A DNA stretch of 44,688 nucleotides from Alphaproteobacteria bacterium. GTDB lineage: Bacteria; Pseudomonadota; Alphaproteobacteria; DSM-16000; Inquilinaceae. Made by a program: the position numbers and the translations under genes. Location of the stretch: NCBI GenBank assembly GCA_028281925.1, contig JANQIX010000090.1, positions 1 to 44,688 on the forward strand, written 5' to 3'. Below are positions 31,068-40,477 of the stretch, piece after piece; within the stretch, counting starts at the first letter, position 1, and every line of letters begins with the position of its first letter. The notes under the pieces are model-generated. The model was not told the DNA's origin and did no database searches. It saw only the letters and a program-made list of their open reading frames with translations.

Positions 31068-32270
31068 TCAGGAGCCGGCAGGCGGCGGGGCAAACACTTC
31101 AACCGGCGCACCGACGCCGCGCAGTTGGTGTTCGCCGAGCGGGATCCAACCGGGACGCCCATGGTGGCTGACGAAGTTGCCGCTGGCCAGAACGGGCCGG
31201 TGGAGAGTCTTCGTTAGGTCTTCCAGGCGCGCCACCTCGTTGATCGCGCTGCCGATGACCGTGAATTCCAGCCTGTCCGGTACCCCGATATTGCCGTACA
31301 TGACGCGGCCCGCATGCAGGCCGAGGCCGTAAGCCAGCGGCGCCAGCCCCGTCTCGGCCCGTTCTGCGTTGAGGTCGCGCGTGCGGCCCGCGGCGTCGGC
31401 CGCAGCCGCCAAGGCGCGGGCGCAGGCATCGGCGCCTTGCAGGGGGAAGATCGCCAGCACGGCATCGCCGATGAAGCTCAAGACATTGCCGCCGGCTGCC
31501 AGCACGGCACCGGCTGTGCATTCGAAATAGCGGTTCAAGAGGGCCAGGAAGTCGGCCGTCGTCAACGTTTCGGCCAGATGGGTGGAGTCCCGCAGATCGC
31601 AATACCAGATGGCGGCCTCTATGACTTCGCCGCTGCCGCGCCGGATCTCGCCGCTCAGCACCCGCGCCCCGGCATCCGGCCCGAGATAGGCCGTCATCAC
31701 ATTGCGCGCGATCACCTCTTTGATCGTGGATTTGAAGGCAAGCGCCAGGTGCTGCTCGATATGCTGTAAGGCCTGAAGCTGTCGATCGCTGAAGCCGCCG
31801 GCGGCATCCGTGGCCCAGGACCCGGCGATGCCGTCCACCATGTCGGCGGAATAGGCGATCAGGAAGGCCGAATAATCGGTGCCGCCCGCCGCCTGCAGGT
31901 CTTCCAACAGCGTGTAGTCCAGTGTGACATCCGCGCCGGCCAGCCGGCGCCGCAGCTGGGGAACGCCATCGCGGATCATCGCGTAATGCGGGCTGCGCTG
32001 GAACTGGTCGGACACCTCGGGCCCCATATGCGGGCTGACATAGTGCTCCAGCGCCGCGCCCCGGCCGCGATACCAGGTGGCGCCGGCGCCGCGGAACAGC
32101 GGATGCAGCACCGGCAAGGCCACATGGGCGCGCCACAACGGCAGTCCCGCCGCGCATAGCCGCTCGCAGGTGCCTTCGAAGATCTCTTCCATCGCCGCGC
32201 CGATCAGCGCCTGTTGCGTCAGCCAATCGGCGACGGCCTCGATCTCTGCTGCCTCTCGTCCGCTCTGCAT
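31068..32270 (-). CDS. Class III adenylate/guanylate cyclase
   Basis: This is a cytoplasmic, probably soluble cyclase of 400 residues. Residues 1-205 form a helical regulatory region (DWLTQQALIGAAMEEIFEGTCERLCAAGLPLWRAHV) that resembles the N terminus of many alphaproteobacterial class III cyclases. The catalytic domain spans about 215-385, with metal-binding Asp in IWYCDLRDSTHLAE, a second in GGNVLSFIGDAVLAIFP, and the Asn/Arg transition-state pair in INEVARLEDLTK. LEFTVIGSAINEV replaces the more usual IGDxVNxAAR. The product is probably cAMP, but the specificity residues cannot be settled by eye. The start at 32270 is preferred to an open extension to 32315. It is divergent from the beta-helix gene. 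Confidence 0.88.
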   Translation of the reverse strand: MQSGREAAEIEAVADWLTQQALIGAAMEEIFEGTCERLCAAGLPLWRAHVALPVLHPLFRGAGATWYRGRGAALEHYVSPHMGPEVSDQFQRSPHYAMIRDGVPQLRRRLAGADVTLDYTLLEDLQAAGGTDYSAFLIAYSADMVDGIAGSWATDAAGGFSDRQLQALQHIEQHLALAFKSTIKEVIARNVMTAYLGPDAGARVLSGEIRRGSGEVIEAAIWYCDLRDSTHLAETLTTADFLALLNRYFECTAGAVLAAGGNVLSFIGDAVLAIFPLQGADACARALAAAADAAGRTRDLNAERAETGLAPLAYGLGLHAGRVMYGNIGVPDRLEFTVIGSAINEVARLEDLTKTLHRPVLASGNFVSHHGRPGWIPLGEHQLRGVGAPVEVFAPPPAGS

Positions 32271-32410
32271 GGTCGGGCGCCGTTCTTCCTCGCCAGCCAA
32301 GCAGGCTGCGCCCACCCAACGCCGTCATCAAGGGCCGCGGTGGGGCTGGGGGGTTGCAACGGCGCGGGTGCATCCGAATCTCAAAAGCTGGGGGTTGGAA
32401 GAGAGGGACC

Positions 32411-33883
32411 GTGGCGCTCGAGATCCGCGTCGATCCGTCGTCAATCACAGAAGCGGTTGCCGCGGCAGGGCCGGGCGACATCCTTCTGCTCGACCCCGGC
32501 GTCTATACCCGGCCTCTCCTGCTGAAACGCATTCGCGGCCGGGCGGACGCGCCCGTGGTCCTGCGCGGCCAGCCGGGCGTGGTGCTGGACGGCGGCCAAA
32601 GCTTCGAGAGCTTCAACCCCATCGCCGTCGAGCTGTCGCGCGATCTTGTGGAAGACGGCGCCTATCCCGGCGTCTACCCGATCGCTGACCAAGGCTTCGT
32701 GCGCATCATCGACTGCGACTGGTTGCGGCTGGAGAACCTGACCTTCCGCGGCTGCTGGCCCACGGCCATCGCCATCCTCAGCAGCCGCAACGTGGCGCTC
32801 ACGGGCCACGACATCGTCGGCGGCAGCTTCGCCATCCATGCCTCGGGCCGCAGCACGGCGGGTCTCGACATCGGCCACTGCACCTGGGTGCAGGACCCAT
32901 CGCCCGACCGCCGGCTCTGGCGCGAGTTGGGGTGGGAGCGGGTGCATCGCGCCCATCCGGTGCTGGACAGCGATGCCCGCGCCTATGACGGCGACTTCTT
33001 CCGCGCCATCGCCATTGCCGGCGACGTCTCGATCCACGACAACGTGATCGAGAACGCCTTCAACGCCATCCATCTCTACAACGTGTCGCTGGAGCGGCCG
33101 GATCCGGACCTGAACAACAACGTCCGCATCTTCCGCAACCGGTTCCGCTACATCCGCGACAACGCGATCGAGCCGGAATACGGCGGCTATAACTGGTGGA
33201 TCCACCACAACAGCTTCTACAACGTGCACAAATGGCTGTCGCTGGAGCTGCGGCGGTCCGGCCAGTTCTACATCTTCGGCAACACCGGCTGGTTCGACGA
33301 ACAGCCGGGGCCGCCCGACGACAACCACCGCGGCGGCGCCGTCTTCAAGCTGCTGGCCGAGCCGGAGGATACCGGCCTCGGCCACTACATCTTCCACAAC
33401 AGCTGGTACCTGCGCAGCGGCTATGCCAAGCGCCACCGTGCCCGCAACCTGCTGCATTTCAACAACGCCATCGAGTATTGCGGCCCCGACGCACCGGCCG
33501 GCGCCGGCTGCACCTGGCCCAAGTCCCTGTTCGGCTACAGCCTGCGGGAGGCGCCGAGCGCGATCTGCGACGAACGCGACCGCTTCACCATCTCCTGGGC
33601 CGAGCTGAACGTCCGCATGGTCGGCGACATCGTCTGGCACCCCCATGTGCCCGACATCCTGCACCGCTGGCACTACCCGGTGGAGGGCTGGCGCCAGGCG
33701 CGGCCTGGCTTCCGAGACCCGGCCCACGGCGATTTCCGCCTGGCGGACGGGGCGGCCGCCCGCGGTACGGCGATTGCCCAGACGGTGCTGTTGCCGAACG
33801 GCAGCGAGTGGCAGATTCCGGCCGGCGGGGATGTGGGGGCGTGGCAGGGTGATCAGTTGATTTTAATTCCCGAACGTGGCTGA
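32411..33883 (+). CDS. Right-handed beta-helix protein (polysaccharide lyase-like)
   Basis: This 490-residue protein has the sequence pattern of parallel beta-helix proteins. ITEAVAAAGPGDILLLDPGVYTRPLLLKRIRG matches the start of the chondroitinase B/pectate lyase superfamily. Repeated short strand-turn units follow (LENLTFRGCWPTAIAILSSRNVALTG, VSIHDNVIENAFNAIHLYNVSLE, VRIFRNRFRYIRDNAIEPEYGGYNWWIHHNSF). The C-terminal RPGFRDPAHGDFRLADGAAARGTA is common in such proteins. I see no signal peptide, so it may be cytoplasmic or exported by an unusual route. The start is GTG at 32411 with GAGAGGGA just upstream. The substrate is unknown. Confidence 0.8.
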   Translation: MALEIRVDPSSITEAVAAAGPGDILLLDPGVYTRPLLLKRIRGRADAPVVLRGQPGVVLDGGQSFESFNPIAVELSRDLVEDGAYPGVYPIADQGFVRIIDCDWLRLENLTFRGCWPTAIAILSSRNVALTGHDIVGGSFAIHASGRSTAGLDIGHCTWVQDPSPDRRLWRELGWERVHRAHPVLDSDARAYDGDFFRAIAIAGDVSIHDNVIENAFNAIHLYNVSLERPDPDLNNNVRIFRNRFRYIRDNAIEPEYGGYNWWIHHNSFYNVHKWLSLELRRSGQFYIFGNTGWFDEQPGPPDDNHRGGAVFKLLAEPEDTGLGHYIFHNSWYLRSGYAKRHRARNLLHFNNAIEYCGPDAPAGAGCTWPKSLFGYSLREAPSAICDERDRFTISWAELNVRMVGDIVWHPHVPDILHRWHYPVEGWRQARPGFRDPAHGDFRLADGAAARGTAIAQTVLLPNGSEWQIPAGGDVGAWQGDQLILIPERG

Positions 33884-33931
33884 GGCCGGCTTACCTGAGG
33901 CCAAGTTCATCCGTTGTAGAACCAGGTAGAA

Positions 33932-36739
33932 TTAGAAAGGCTCGGTGCGCCGCTGAGGGATTGCTTTGTCTTTCTGCCCTTCCGCGGAGATTCCCTGGGT
34001 CGCATCAGTTGCGAAATGCAGGACGATCTGACCAAAGTGCGGATCGAGTTGGACTGCTAGATTGATTTTTTCCGCCTTCTCTTTGTCGTGATCGTGCATC
34101 GCGGCGATGAGGTTTGCAAAACCACGAAACCAAGTCTCTGCAATGTAATGATGTGTTTCATCAGAAGTTGGCCAATTATAATTACCAGCGATCGTTTGAA
34201 GCTCATCATGAAGTATGTGAGCGGATGCTATGTCACCTAAAGCGCAAAACATCAGCATAAGATTGGCGAGGCCCATTGCATATCGATGCTGGAGTTTCGC
34301 ATCTTCTGGATGCGCCTTTGCGATCTCCTTTAGTTCGTTGGATATGTGCCGCGCATCTTCAACAGCATATTCTTTGCCAAGAGCAGTAATTAGATTCACA
34401 GCGCCGCCAGCTTGGTGCAGCTTGAATCCAATTTCACGAGGGAACATTGCTGATGATGCCTTCAGTCTTTTGTATAATTTGATGCAGGATTCGGAATCAT
34501 TTTCCTTCTCATAAGCATATATTAGGTTCACAGCAGCCTCTGACTCCCTTAGCAAGAGGCTGATTTCGTCCTTATGCATGTCTGTCAGTGTATGCAATTG
34601 ATCATAATACATCTGGGCTGCATTCATATTGCCTGTATTTGAATTTGCCTTCATCAAATTGAATATGGCGTCAGAAAGTGCGCGCCTGAATTTCGGAATG
34701 TCGTGATATTTTTCTGTCATCTGTTGCAGATCGGAGAGAATGTCATGTGCGATCTCGTGTTCGCCCTTCCCACTATATGCTGCCGTTAGATTAACGACGC
34801 ACTTTGCCTGCTGGAGTTGAATTTCATACTCTAGTGGATATGTGGACGCCAATATTCGCAGCTCATCGTAAAGCTCCTGTGCCAATTGTACTTCGCCAAC
34901 ATCGCTGTAGCATTTCACGACGTTGAATGCACATTGTGCCTGACGAACCCGCAATTCGGCGTAGTCAGGATGCGCAAGAGAGATATCCCTCACAGCGTCA
35001 TAGAGCTGGCGCGCTAGCCTCGGATACCGGGACCCACCAAGTAGGCTTGTAAAGTCAATTATCCATGCTGCCCAAGTATAGAGAATTCCGAGAGAATTTA
35101 GTGTTGGTCTATGAGTTAAATGCGGAATTGCAGGATGTTCTCCGAAATCACTAAGTATCAATGCCGTGGTATGCCCGATTTCGACTGCCCTAAGAGACCA
35201 AGCCAAATCTAAGAATTTTCGGCGGATGCGGCTATTCGGAAATCCCCGCTCGATAGTATTCAAGACGAAGAGCTCGCCGAGCAGGTCCGGCTCTAACGGT
35301 GAAATGTGGTCAGATGGCGATTTCCCGGCCATATCCGCGAGTAGCGCTTCGTCTATGGTATGCAACGGTGGAAAGATACCAACTAAGTTGTTTATATTAA
35401 AAACATCTTCTAATTTAAGCGTTCGACACAATGTTGCCAAGGCCAGTAGAGCGTGGTGGGAATTGTCAGCGCCCAGGGCGTCCCACCGTTCGTACTCACG
35501 CCGCAGCACGTCATCCATAAGGGTCGTCCGGTCCCAACGGCGATCGCTGCCGTGGCGTGTCATAGCATCAGCCAGAAAGGCGACGAACAGGGGCCGGATC
35601 TGCGGGTCGAGGTCATGGACTTGCCCGCCGATATCCTCTGCATCGGCTCGGTCGCGTAGCGGCCTTCCCGCGGCGGCGAACGTTTCCGCGATCATGCGGA
35701 ATTGGTCTTCCAATGGGGGCGCCGCCAAGGCCAGTGGCTCATTATGGCGGCTTTCGGCGATCGCGTGACCGTCACCACCGCTGGCGCGGAAATCATCCCA
35801 CCACTGGCCCCCCGCTTCGCGCTCAAGCACCAGCACGCGCACCGGCATCTCCAGATCGGTGCGCCGTCTGAGCGCTACGATCATGCGCCGAAGGGCATCC
35901 GGCCGCTCATAGGCATAGTCGACCACGATCAGCGTCGGACGGTCCGGCTGCCAGCGCTGCCAGTCGTGGTCTGCGCCGCGAGCCAGGAAGCCGGCGCGCC
36001 AGACATTGGCTTCACGCAGGATCAGCTCCAGCGCCAGCCGGCTCTTACCCATGCCGCCTGAGCCGACGACGATCCACCAGCAGAACGCAATGGGCTGGTA
36101 GAGGAAGTCACCCAGTCGCTCTAGCTCTTGCGCGCGGCCGATGAAGGGCACCCTCTGGGCCGCGTAGTGGAAGCGGCCGCCCTCCAGGCTCGGGTCGCGG
36201 AAATCGACAGTCAGCACCGGCTGAGGGTTCAGCCGATCAGCGATCTCGACCCGCAATGCCTCGATCTGGTCCGAAAGCCCTTCGAGATCGGACAGCAGCT
36301 TGAGGTCGGCCTGCAGGTCGAGCGTCAAGGCTTTAGCATCCTCATGGTCGTGCACCGGCCGGCGGCCCAGCAGGATCTCCTTGAACTGCTCTTGCGCCTC
36401 ATCGACGGTCTTCAGGGTGTCCAGCTTTGCCTTGATGGCCTCAAGCAGGCCCCTGACGCCAGGGATCTTGGCGATCAGCGCGCCCAACCGCTTCAGCGCC
36501 TTGCCGCCCAGCCACTCGCCGCCCTTCTTCGCCTTCTCGGCGACGATCGGGGCGAGCAGACGCAGCAGATAGCGCGCCAAGGCCTGCTTCACCGGCTGGT
36601 TGGGCAGCGCGTCGGCCACCAGCCGCTTGGACAGGTCGGAGTCGGTGATGAACTTCACCAGCCCTGCATCCAGGGCGGCAACGGCGATCTCGTCGATATC
36701 CGAGTCCAGCGTTACCGGGTCTTCGGCATCGTCGGCCAC
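33932..36739 (-). CDS. STAND-type P-loop NTPase with TPR-like repeats
   Basis: This 935-residue protein has the domain order of STAND regulators. A helical N-terminal region (about residues 15-170, with Lys/Leu-rich segments such as KAKKGGEWLGGKALKRL) comes first. Then VPFIGRAQELERLGDFL leads into the NTPase, with Walker A VVGSGGMGKSRLALELI (about 226-233) and Walker B PTLIVVDYAYE (about 268-276). The C-terminal half is degenerate TPR-like repeats (LAQELYDELR, AHDILSDLQQM, AAQMYYDQLHTL, SAHILHDELQTI). The start is GTG at 36739, supported by GCGGAGG six bases upstream. Base composition changes inside the gene: roughly 33.95-35.45 kb is markedly AT-rich, the rest GC-rich. Many such proteins act in phage defence or signalling; no effector domain is recognised here, so the role is inference. 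Confidence 0.78.
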   Translation of the reverse strand: MADDAEDPVTLDSDIDEIAVAALDAGLVKFITDSDLSKRLVADALPNQPVKQALARYLLRLLAPIVAEKAKKGGEWLGGKALKRLGALIAKIPGVRGLLEAIKAKLDTLKTVDEAQEQFKEILLGRRPVHDHEDAKALTLDLQADLKLLSDLEGLSDQIEALRVEIADRLNPQPVLTVDFRDPSLEGGRFHYAAQRVPFIGRAQELERLGDFLYQPIAFCWWIVVGSGGMGKSRLALELILREANVWRAGFLARGADHDWQRWQPDRPTLIVVDYAYERPDALRRMIVALRRRTDLEMPVRVLVLEREAGGQWWDDFRASGGDGHAIAESRHNEPLALAAPPLEDQFRMIAETFAAAGRPLRDRADAEDIGGQVHDLDPQIRPLFVAFLADAMTRHGSDRRWDRTTLMDDVLRREYERWDALGADNSHHALLALATLCRTLKLEDVFNINNLVGIFPPLHTIDEALLADMAGKSPSDHISPLEPDLLGELFVLNTIERGFPNSRIRRKFLDLAWSLRAVEIGHTTALILSDFGEHPAIPHLTHRPTLNSLGILYTWAAWIIDFTSLLGGSRYPRLARQLYDAVRDISLAHPDYAELRVRQAQCAFNVVKCYSDVGEVQLAQELYDELRILASTYPLEYEIQLQQAKCVVNLTAAYSGKGEHEIAHDILSDLQQMTEKYHDIPKFRRALSDAIFNLMKANSNTGNMNAAQMYYDQLHTLTDMHKDEISLLLRESEAAVNLIYAYEKENDSESCIKLYKRLKASSAMFPREIGFKLHQAGGAVNLITALGKEYAVEDARHISNELKEIAKAHPEDAKLQHRYAMGLANLMLMFCALGDIASAHILHDELQTIAGNYNWPTSDETHHYIAETWFRGFANLIAAMHDHDKEKAEKINLAVQLDPHFGQIVLHFATDATQGISAEGQKDKAIPQRRTEPF

Positions 36740-36833
36740 GCGCGCCTCCGCAGGTCCAGCCGGTCGAAGTCTAACCGGAGGCAAGTCGTGCAACAATCGG
36801 CACTGGAGGACGAAAAAGGCAGTGAGTGCGCCG

Positions 36834-38762
36834 TCAACCGCCCTGCGGGCTGGCCCACCAGTACGGCGTCTCGCGGGCCGCAACCGTGTTCGGCATTCGC
36901 GTGTGTAGGAGCGCGAAAGCGCGTCTTTGCGCCCGCGCTTCGCCGATCGTGCCGCAACTGTTGAACCTGCAGAGCCGGATCAGCGCGGCAAGCGCTTCTG
37001 CTTCCACGCGATGGACCCCGAACATACGTTCCCATACCGAATCCGTGCTCTCGTCCGCCCAGGCGATGATCACGCGGGACACGGTGTGCATCAGCCGGGC
37101 ATCGCCTGCCAGATTGCCGATCTCACCCCAGGCGATAAGGCGCGCGAAGTTCGCGCCGCGCGCGGACGGCCCGTCCGGGATCAGGGATGGCGCCGGAACA
37201 TGACCGTCGTCGATTGCGGGCTCGCGACGGCTTTCGCGCCCGATCCGGCCGATCGTGAAGCCGCGCATTCCGCGAAAGGCGCGCCAGCGCTGCGGCAGCC
37301 TGAGCCAGACCTCGAAGTCGCGCTGCAAGATGCCGCCATGGGCATAGTCGCGGGGCAGGTCCCTGACGCCGGCAATGTCGCGCTGATGATACAGCAGAGC
37401 CACGTCGCCCCAGCGCTCGCCGCCGGTGATGACCGTCGACAGGTTCGGGGTCTCCAGCACGATCAGGGCGAGCCGCACGGTCCGCGGAAGGTTGAGCCCC
37501 CAGGTCCTGCCGATGGCCTCGGCCCGATCGGGTGTCGCCGCTTGCAAAGCGGGCAACAGTGCCTCGGCGCGGTCCCAGTTCTCCAGCGCCACGTGCCGGG
37601 CGAAGGCGGCGCGGGCGAGCGAGGGGTCCAGGCCGTCCCTTTGCGCCAGCGCTGCGATGTCGTCGGCCGAAAGCAGATTGTATGCCCGCCGTGCGTAGGC
37701 GTGGTCCGACAGCGGCACCTTCTCGATCGTCGGCGCGGCATACAGTTGGGCGAGGTCGACCGACTGGAGCCATTGCTGATCATCGGGTGCGAGGTCCCGG
37801 AATTCGGCCAGCCCGGCTTCCGCGTCCTCGAACGGCGCGTCGAGGGTCTGGAGGGCAAAGCGGTAGAGCCGGTTGGCCGCGATGGCGCTGCGCACGGTTT
37901 GCGGCAGATGGGCGAAGATCGCCGCCTCTACCGGGCTGTGCCGATCCCGGACCCCCTGGCTGACGGCATAGGCCGCATAGGCCTGTGGGCTGGCTTGGCA
38001 ATCTGGGATCTCCTGACGCATCACGCCGAACGCGTGGTCGAGGGACCCGTTCCGTTGCGACGGGAGCCTGTTGATCTCTGCCGCCACCAGCCATTCGATG
38101 CCGTCGCCGGCCTCGAAGCGTGCCGCTGCCCTCTCGGCCAGGCGCCGATGGCCGTCGAGCGTGCTTTCATGGGTGCCGGCCGCGAGATGCCAGTGGTTCG
38201 CCCAAGGGGCGTTCGATGCGGCCAGCACGGTCTGCAGCCAGTCGATTGCTGGCTCGGAGGCCGCTGCATCGGCCACCCAGCGCTGCCAGTCCGACAGCTC
38301 TGTGAAGGCGACCGCGCGATGCCACCAGTCGGGCGTCGGCCCGAGCGAGGTCAGGATATCGAACCCGAACCCGGCCCAGACCACGTCGTAGCTCGGGGCG
38401 TTCGCGGGGGCCTCGGGCGACAGCGCCCATCTTGCCCTCGCCCACACGTCCTCGACCCCGGCCTCCCATATCCAACCATGGGAAAAGGCGTCGTCCTCAG
38501 GCGACGGACGGGGCGGCTCGAACCGCCGCAATCCGATGTCGGGAAGGCCTCTCCAGAAACGGTAGAGGTCCAGCGTCGCCCCGACATCGTCAACCCGGTG
38601 CCAATGGTTGCCGCCGGAATAGAGCGTGCCGTATTCGCCAAGCGCAGCGTCGACCAGCATCGCCGCTTCGGCATAGGCACCGCCGCAGTAGGTGCCGGGA
38701 TCGGCCGACGTTGGCTGCGGGATCGTCAGGACGGCGGCGGCTGCGATGCAGACCCGGAGCAT
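36834..38762 (-). CDS. Large secreted protein of unknown function
   Basis: I do not recognise this 642-residue protein. It begins with a signal peptide (MLRVCIAAAAVLTIPQPTSA). The mature part is largely helical with many Trp and Ala residues, in a pattern like extended helical repeats (WHRAVAFTELSDWQRWVADAAASEPAIDWLQTVLAASNAPW; AYARRAYNLLSADDIAALAQRDGLDPSLARAAFARHVALENWDRAEALLPALQ). Two Cys near the C terminus (RLCRFNSCG) could form a disulfide. The start at 38762 is chosen to place the signal. Long open frames on the opposite strand are a by-product of the GC-rich codons. It lies 94 bp upstream of the STAND gene on the same strand. Confidence 0.7.
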   Translation of the reverse strand: MLRVCIAAAAVLTIPQPTSADPGTYCGGAYAEAAMLVDAALGEYGTLYSGGNHWHRVDDVGATLDLYRFWRGLPDIGLRRFEPPRPSPEDDAFSHGWIWEAGVEDVWARARWALSPEAPANAPSYDVVWAGFGFDILTSLGPTPDWWHRAVAFTELSDWQRWVADAAASEPAIDWLQTVLAASNAPWANHWHLAAGTHESTLDGHRRLAERAAARFEAGDGIEWLVAAEINRLPSQRNGSLDHAFGVMRQEIPDCQASPQAYAAYAVSQGVRDRHSPVEAAIFAHLPQTVRSAIAANRLYRFALQTLDAPFEDAEAGLAEFRDLAPDDQQWLQSVDLAQLYAAPTIEKVPLSDHAYARRAYNLLSADDIAALAQRDGLDPSLARAAFARHVALENWDRAEALLPALQAATPDRAEAIGRTWGLNLPRTVRLALIVLETPNLSTVITGGERWGDVALLYHQRDIAGVRDLPRDYAHGGILQRDFEVWLRLPQRWRAFRGMRGFTIGRIGRESRREPAIDDGHVPAPSLIPDGPSARGANFARLIAWGEIGNLAGDARLMHTVSRVIIAWADESTDSVWERMFGVHRVEAEALAALIRLCRFNSCGTIGEARAQRRAFALLHTRMPNTVAARETPYWWASPQGG

Positions 38763-38809
38763 TCGCGGATTGCCTCTTAATATGCGAATAGACTGGCGAG
38801 AATACTGCA

Positions 38810-38986
38810 ATGCGTCTTGTCCGTCCCGGCGCCGCGGACGAAGACGGCCTTGCGCTGGTGGGCGAGGAAGCCGCCACGGGCGCGACTACGGACGAGTGTT
38901 TCATTGACCAGCGTCTCAGCGAACAAGAAGCCCTCGAGCTCCTTGGCGTGCGGGAGATGGGCCGCTGTGATCTGGTACTACATTAA
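38810..38986 (+). CDS. Possible small ORF, unknown
   Basis: A 58-codon frame starts at the ATG at 38810, 47 bp from the divergent 38762 start, and ends at TAA 38986. The product is acidic at first (VRPGAADEDGLALVGEEA) and ends GVREMGRCDLVLH. No clear Shine-Dalgarno is seen. The start loosely resembles the opening of some acetyltransferases, so it may be a remnant, or it may not be translated. Confidence 0.25.
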   Translation: MRLVRPGAADEDGLALVGEEAATGATTDECFIDQRLSEQEALELLGVREMGRCDLVLH

Positions 38987-39014
38987 GCCGTCTTAACCCG
39001 CATCGGCTGACCGG

Positions 39015-40256
39015 TCACCGCGGCAAGGCCATCAAGGTCTTCACATGGCCGTTGGCCAGCCAGGCCATCACGACTGGGCTCAACGAGCCGCGCCTTTGTT
39101 CCATCAGGGCCACCGCATCGCCCAGCACCCTGGCCGCGTCGCCGATCTGCCCCGCACTTGCGTAGGCGATCGCGACCTCTGCGGAGCCATCGACGATGAC
39201 CCCATCCTGATCGGCCTCCTGAATGAGACGCTCCGCTTCCGTCAGGAGTGTCCGGGCTTGGTCATTATGGCCCGTCGCGGTGAAGGCTGCCGCCATTCGG
39301 GCAAGGGTGATGACGTCGAAGGGCGTTGGCTCATCCCCGACCAAATCGAGGAGGGCAGTGGCCCCCTCGACGTCGCCCGACTGGGCCCGCGCCACCGCAG
39401 CCGCCCGCAGATTGTTAACCCGCAACGGAGCGACGATCAGCGGCAGCGCCCGAGGTTCTGCCTCTTCGAGTAGAGCTTCGGCCATCTCCAGATCGCCCGA
39501 CTGCGCATGGGCGACGGAGAGAGACATCGTTACCGCCACGTCCGTTGCCGCATCCATGTTGTAGGCGATCTCGGCGATGCCCTGAACGAGCTGGGGGCGA
39601 CCCGCATCAGCTATGGTCCCAAGTTCTCCGGCGAAGGCAACGATCTGGATCTCGTTCTCGATCGCCCAGCCGAGCAGTTCCTCCGCCTCATCCAACATGC
39701 CCTGCCGGACGAGCGGCATGAACTGATAGAAGACGTACTCTGCTGCCACTTCGGGGTTTTCCGACAGCACTGCCATGCCGGCATCGAACCATCGCGATGC
39801 GGCATCGACCTGACCTATGCCCTGCATCCCCGCCGCAATGTCAAAATGCTTCGTCGCCACATTTCCGGGTCCGCCTGCGTCGGCCGCATCAAGGATGTTT
39901 TCGAACGTCGCGGCCGCAGCGTTATCCAGCCCCGCTGCGGATTGCGCGACGCCAAGGTTCAACAAGACGGGGAACCACAGATGTCTTTCCCAGTTGCCGG
40001 TGCCCAAGGCATCGGCATCGGCAATCAAGTTTTCCGCTAGACCGAACTGCCCATGCAGCGCCATGGCTTGGGCAAGCCTGGTCATCAAGTCAGCCTGATC
40101 CCGTTCATTTGCCCCGGCAATAAGGGATGATGTGTCCTCGAACAGGCCGCAGAAATCTGCTTCGGCGGTGCATGAGCCTTCGTGCGATCCCGCCGCTGCC
40201 GGCGCCGACAAAAGCAGCCCCACGGTCGTAATCAGGATTGCCTTCACAAGACCCAT
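39015..40256 (-). CDS. Secreted TPR-like repeat protein
   Basis: This 413-residue exported protein has a signal peptide (MGLVKAILITTVGLLLSAPAAAG) and a short Cys-containing linker (GSCTAEADFCGLFED). About nine helical hairpin repeats of TPR type follow, such as LAQAMALHGQFGLAENLIADADAL, GIGQVDAASRWFDAGMAVL, AHAQSGDLEMAEALLEEAEP and ARAQSGDVEGATALLDLVG. Such arrays bind partner proteins in the periplasm. I cannot name the partner. The start at 40256 places the signal correctly. The 221 bp upstream, towards the divergent permease gene, show no clear signal. Confidence 0.72.
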   Translation of the reverse strand: MGLVKAILITTVGLLLSAPAAAGSHEGSCTAEADFCGLFEDTSSLIAGANERDQADLMTRLAQAMALHGQFGLAENLIADADALGTGNWERHLWFPVLLNLGVAQSAAGLDNAAAATFENILDAADAGGPGNVATKHFDIAAGMQGIGQVDAASRWFDAGMAVLSENPEVAAEYVFYQFMPLVRQGMLDEAEELLGWAIENEIQIVAFAGELGTIADAGRPQLVQGIAEIAYNMDAATDVAVTMSLSVAHAQSGDLEMAEALLEEAEPRALPLIVAPLRVNNLRAAAVARAQSGDVEGATALLDLVGDEPTPFDVITLARMAAAFTATGHNDQARTLLTEAERLIQEADQDGVIVDGSAEVAIAYASAGQIGDAARVLGDAVALMEQRRGSLSPVVMAWLANGHVKTLMALPR

Positions 40257-40477
40257 GAACTGACATTTCCCAGTTGGGCGGCCCATCCGCCTCTGATCGA
40301 CGGCAAAATAGTCCGCTTCTGGCCCAATCGGAAGGCGGACCGCCGCCTCTCAGACGCTGAAGACACCGACCGGTCGCGTTTGCCGCAACCCTGCCATGCC
40401 GACCCGAACCGCGTCGGGGCCTGGGCGGGGCCGCGGGGTCACCTTATTCTCTGAAGGGTTACAAAGAGCCACAGACC

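Noticed and set aside
31099..32481. 460-codon open frame on the minus strand
   Set aside because: It is a shifted frame of the adenylate cyclase gene; the catalytic motifs are only in the 31068-32270 frame.
36927..38780. 617-codon open frame on the plus strand
   Set aside because: It is antisense to the 36834-38762 gene, which has a signal peptide and natural composition. The plus-strand product is Arg/Gly/Pro/His-rich with no motif.
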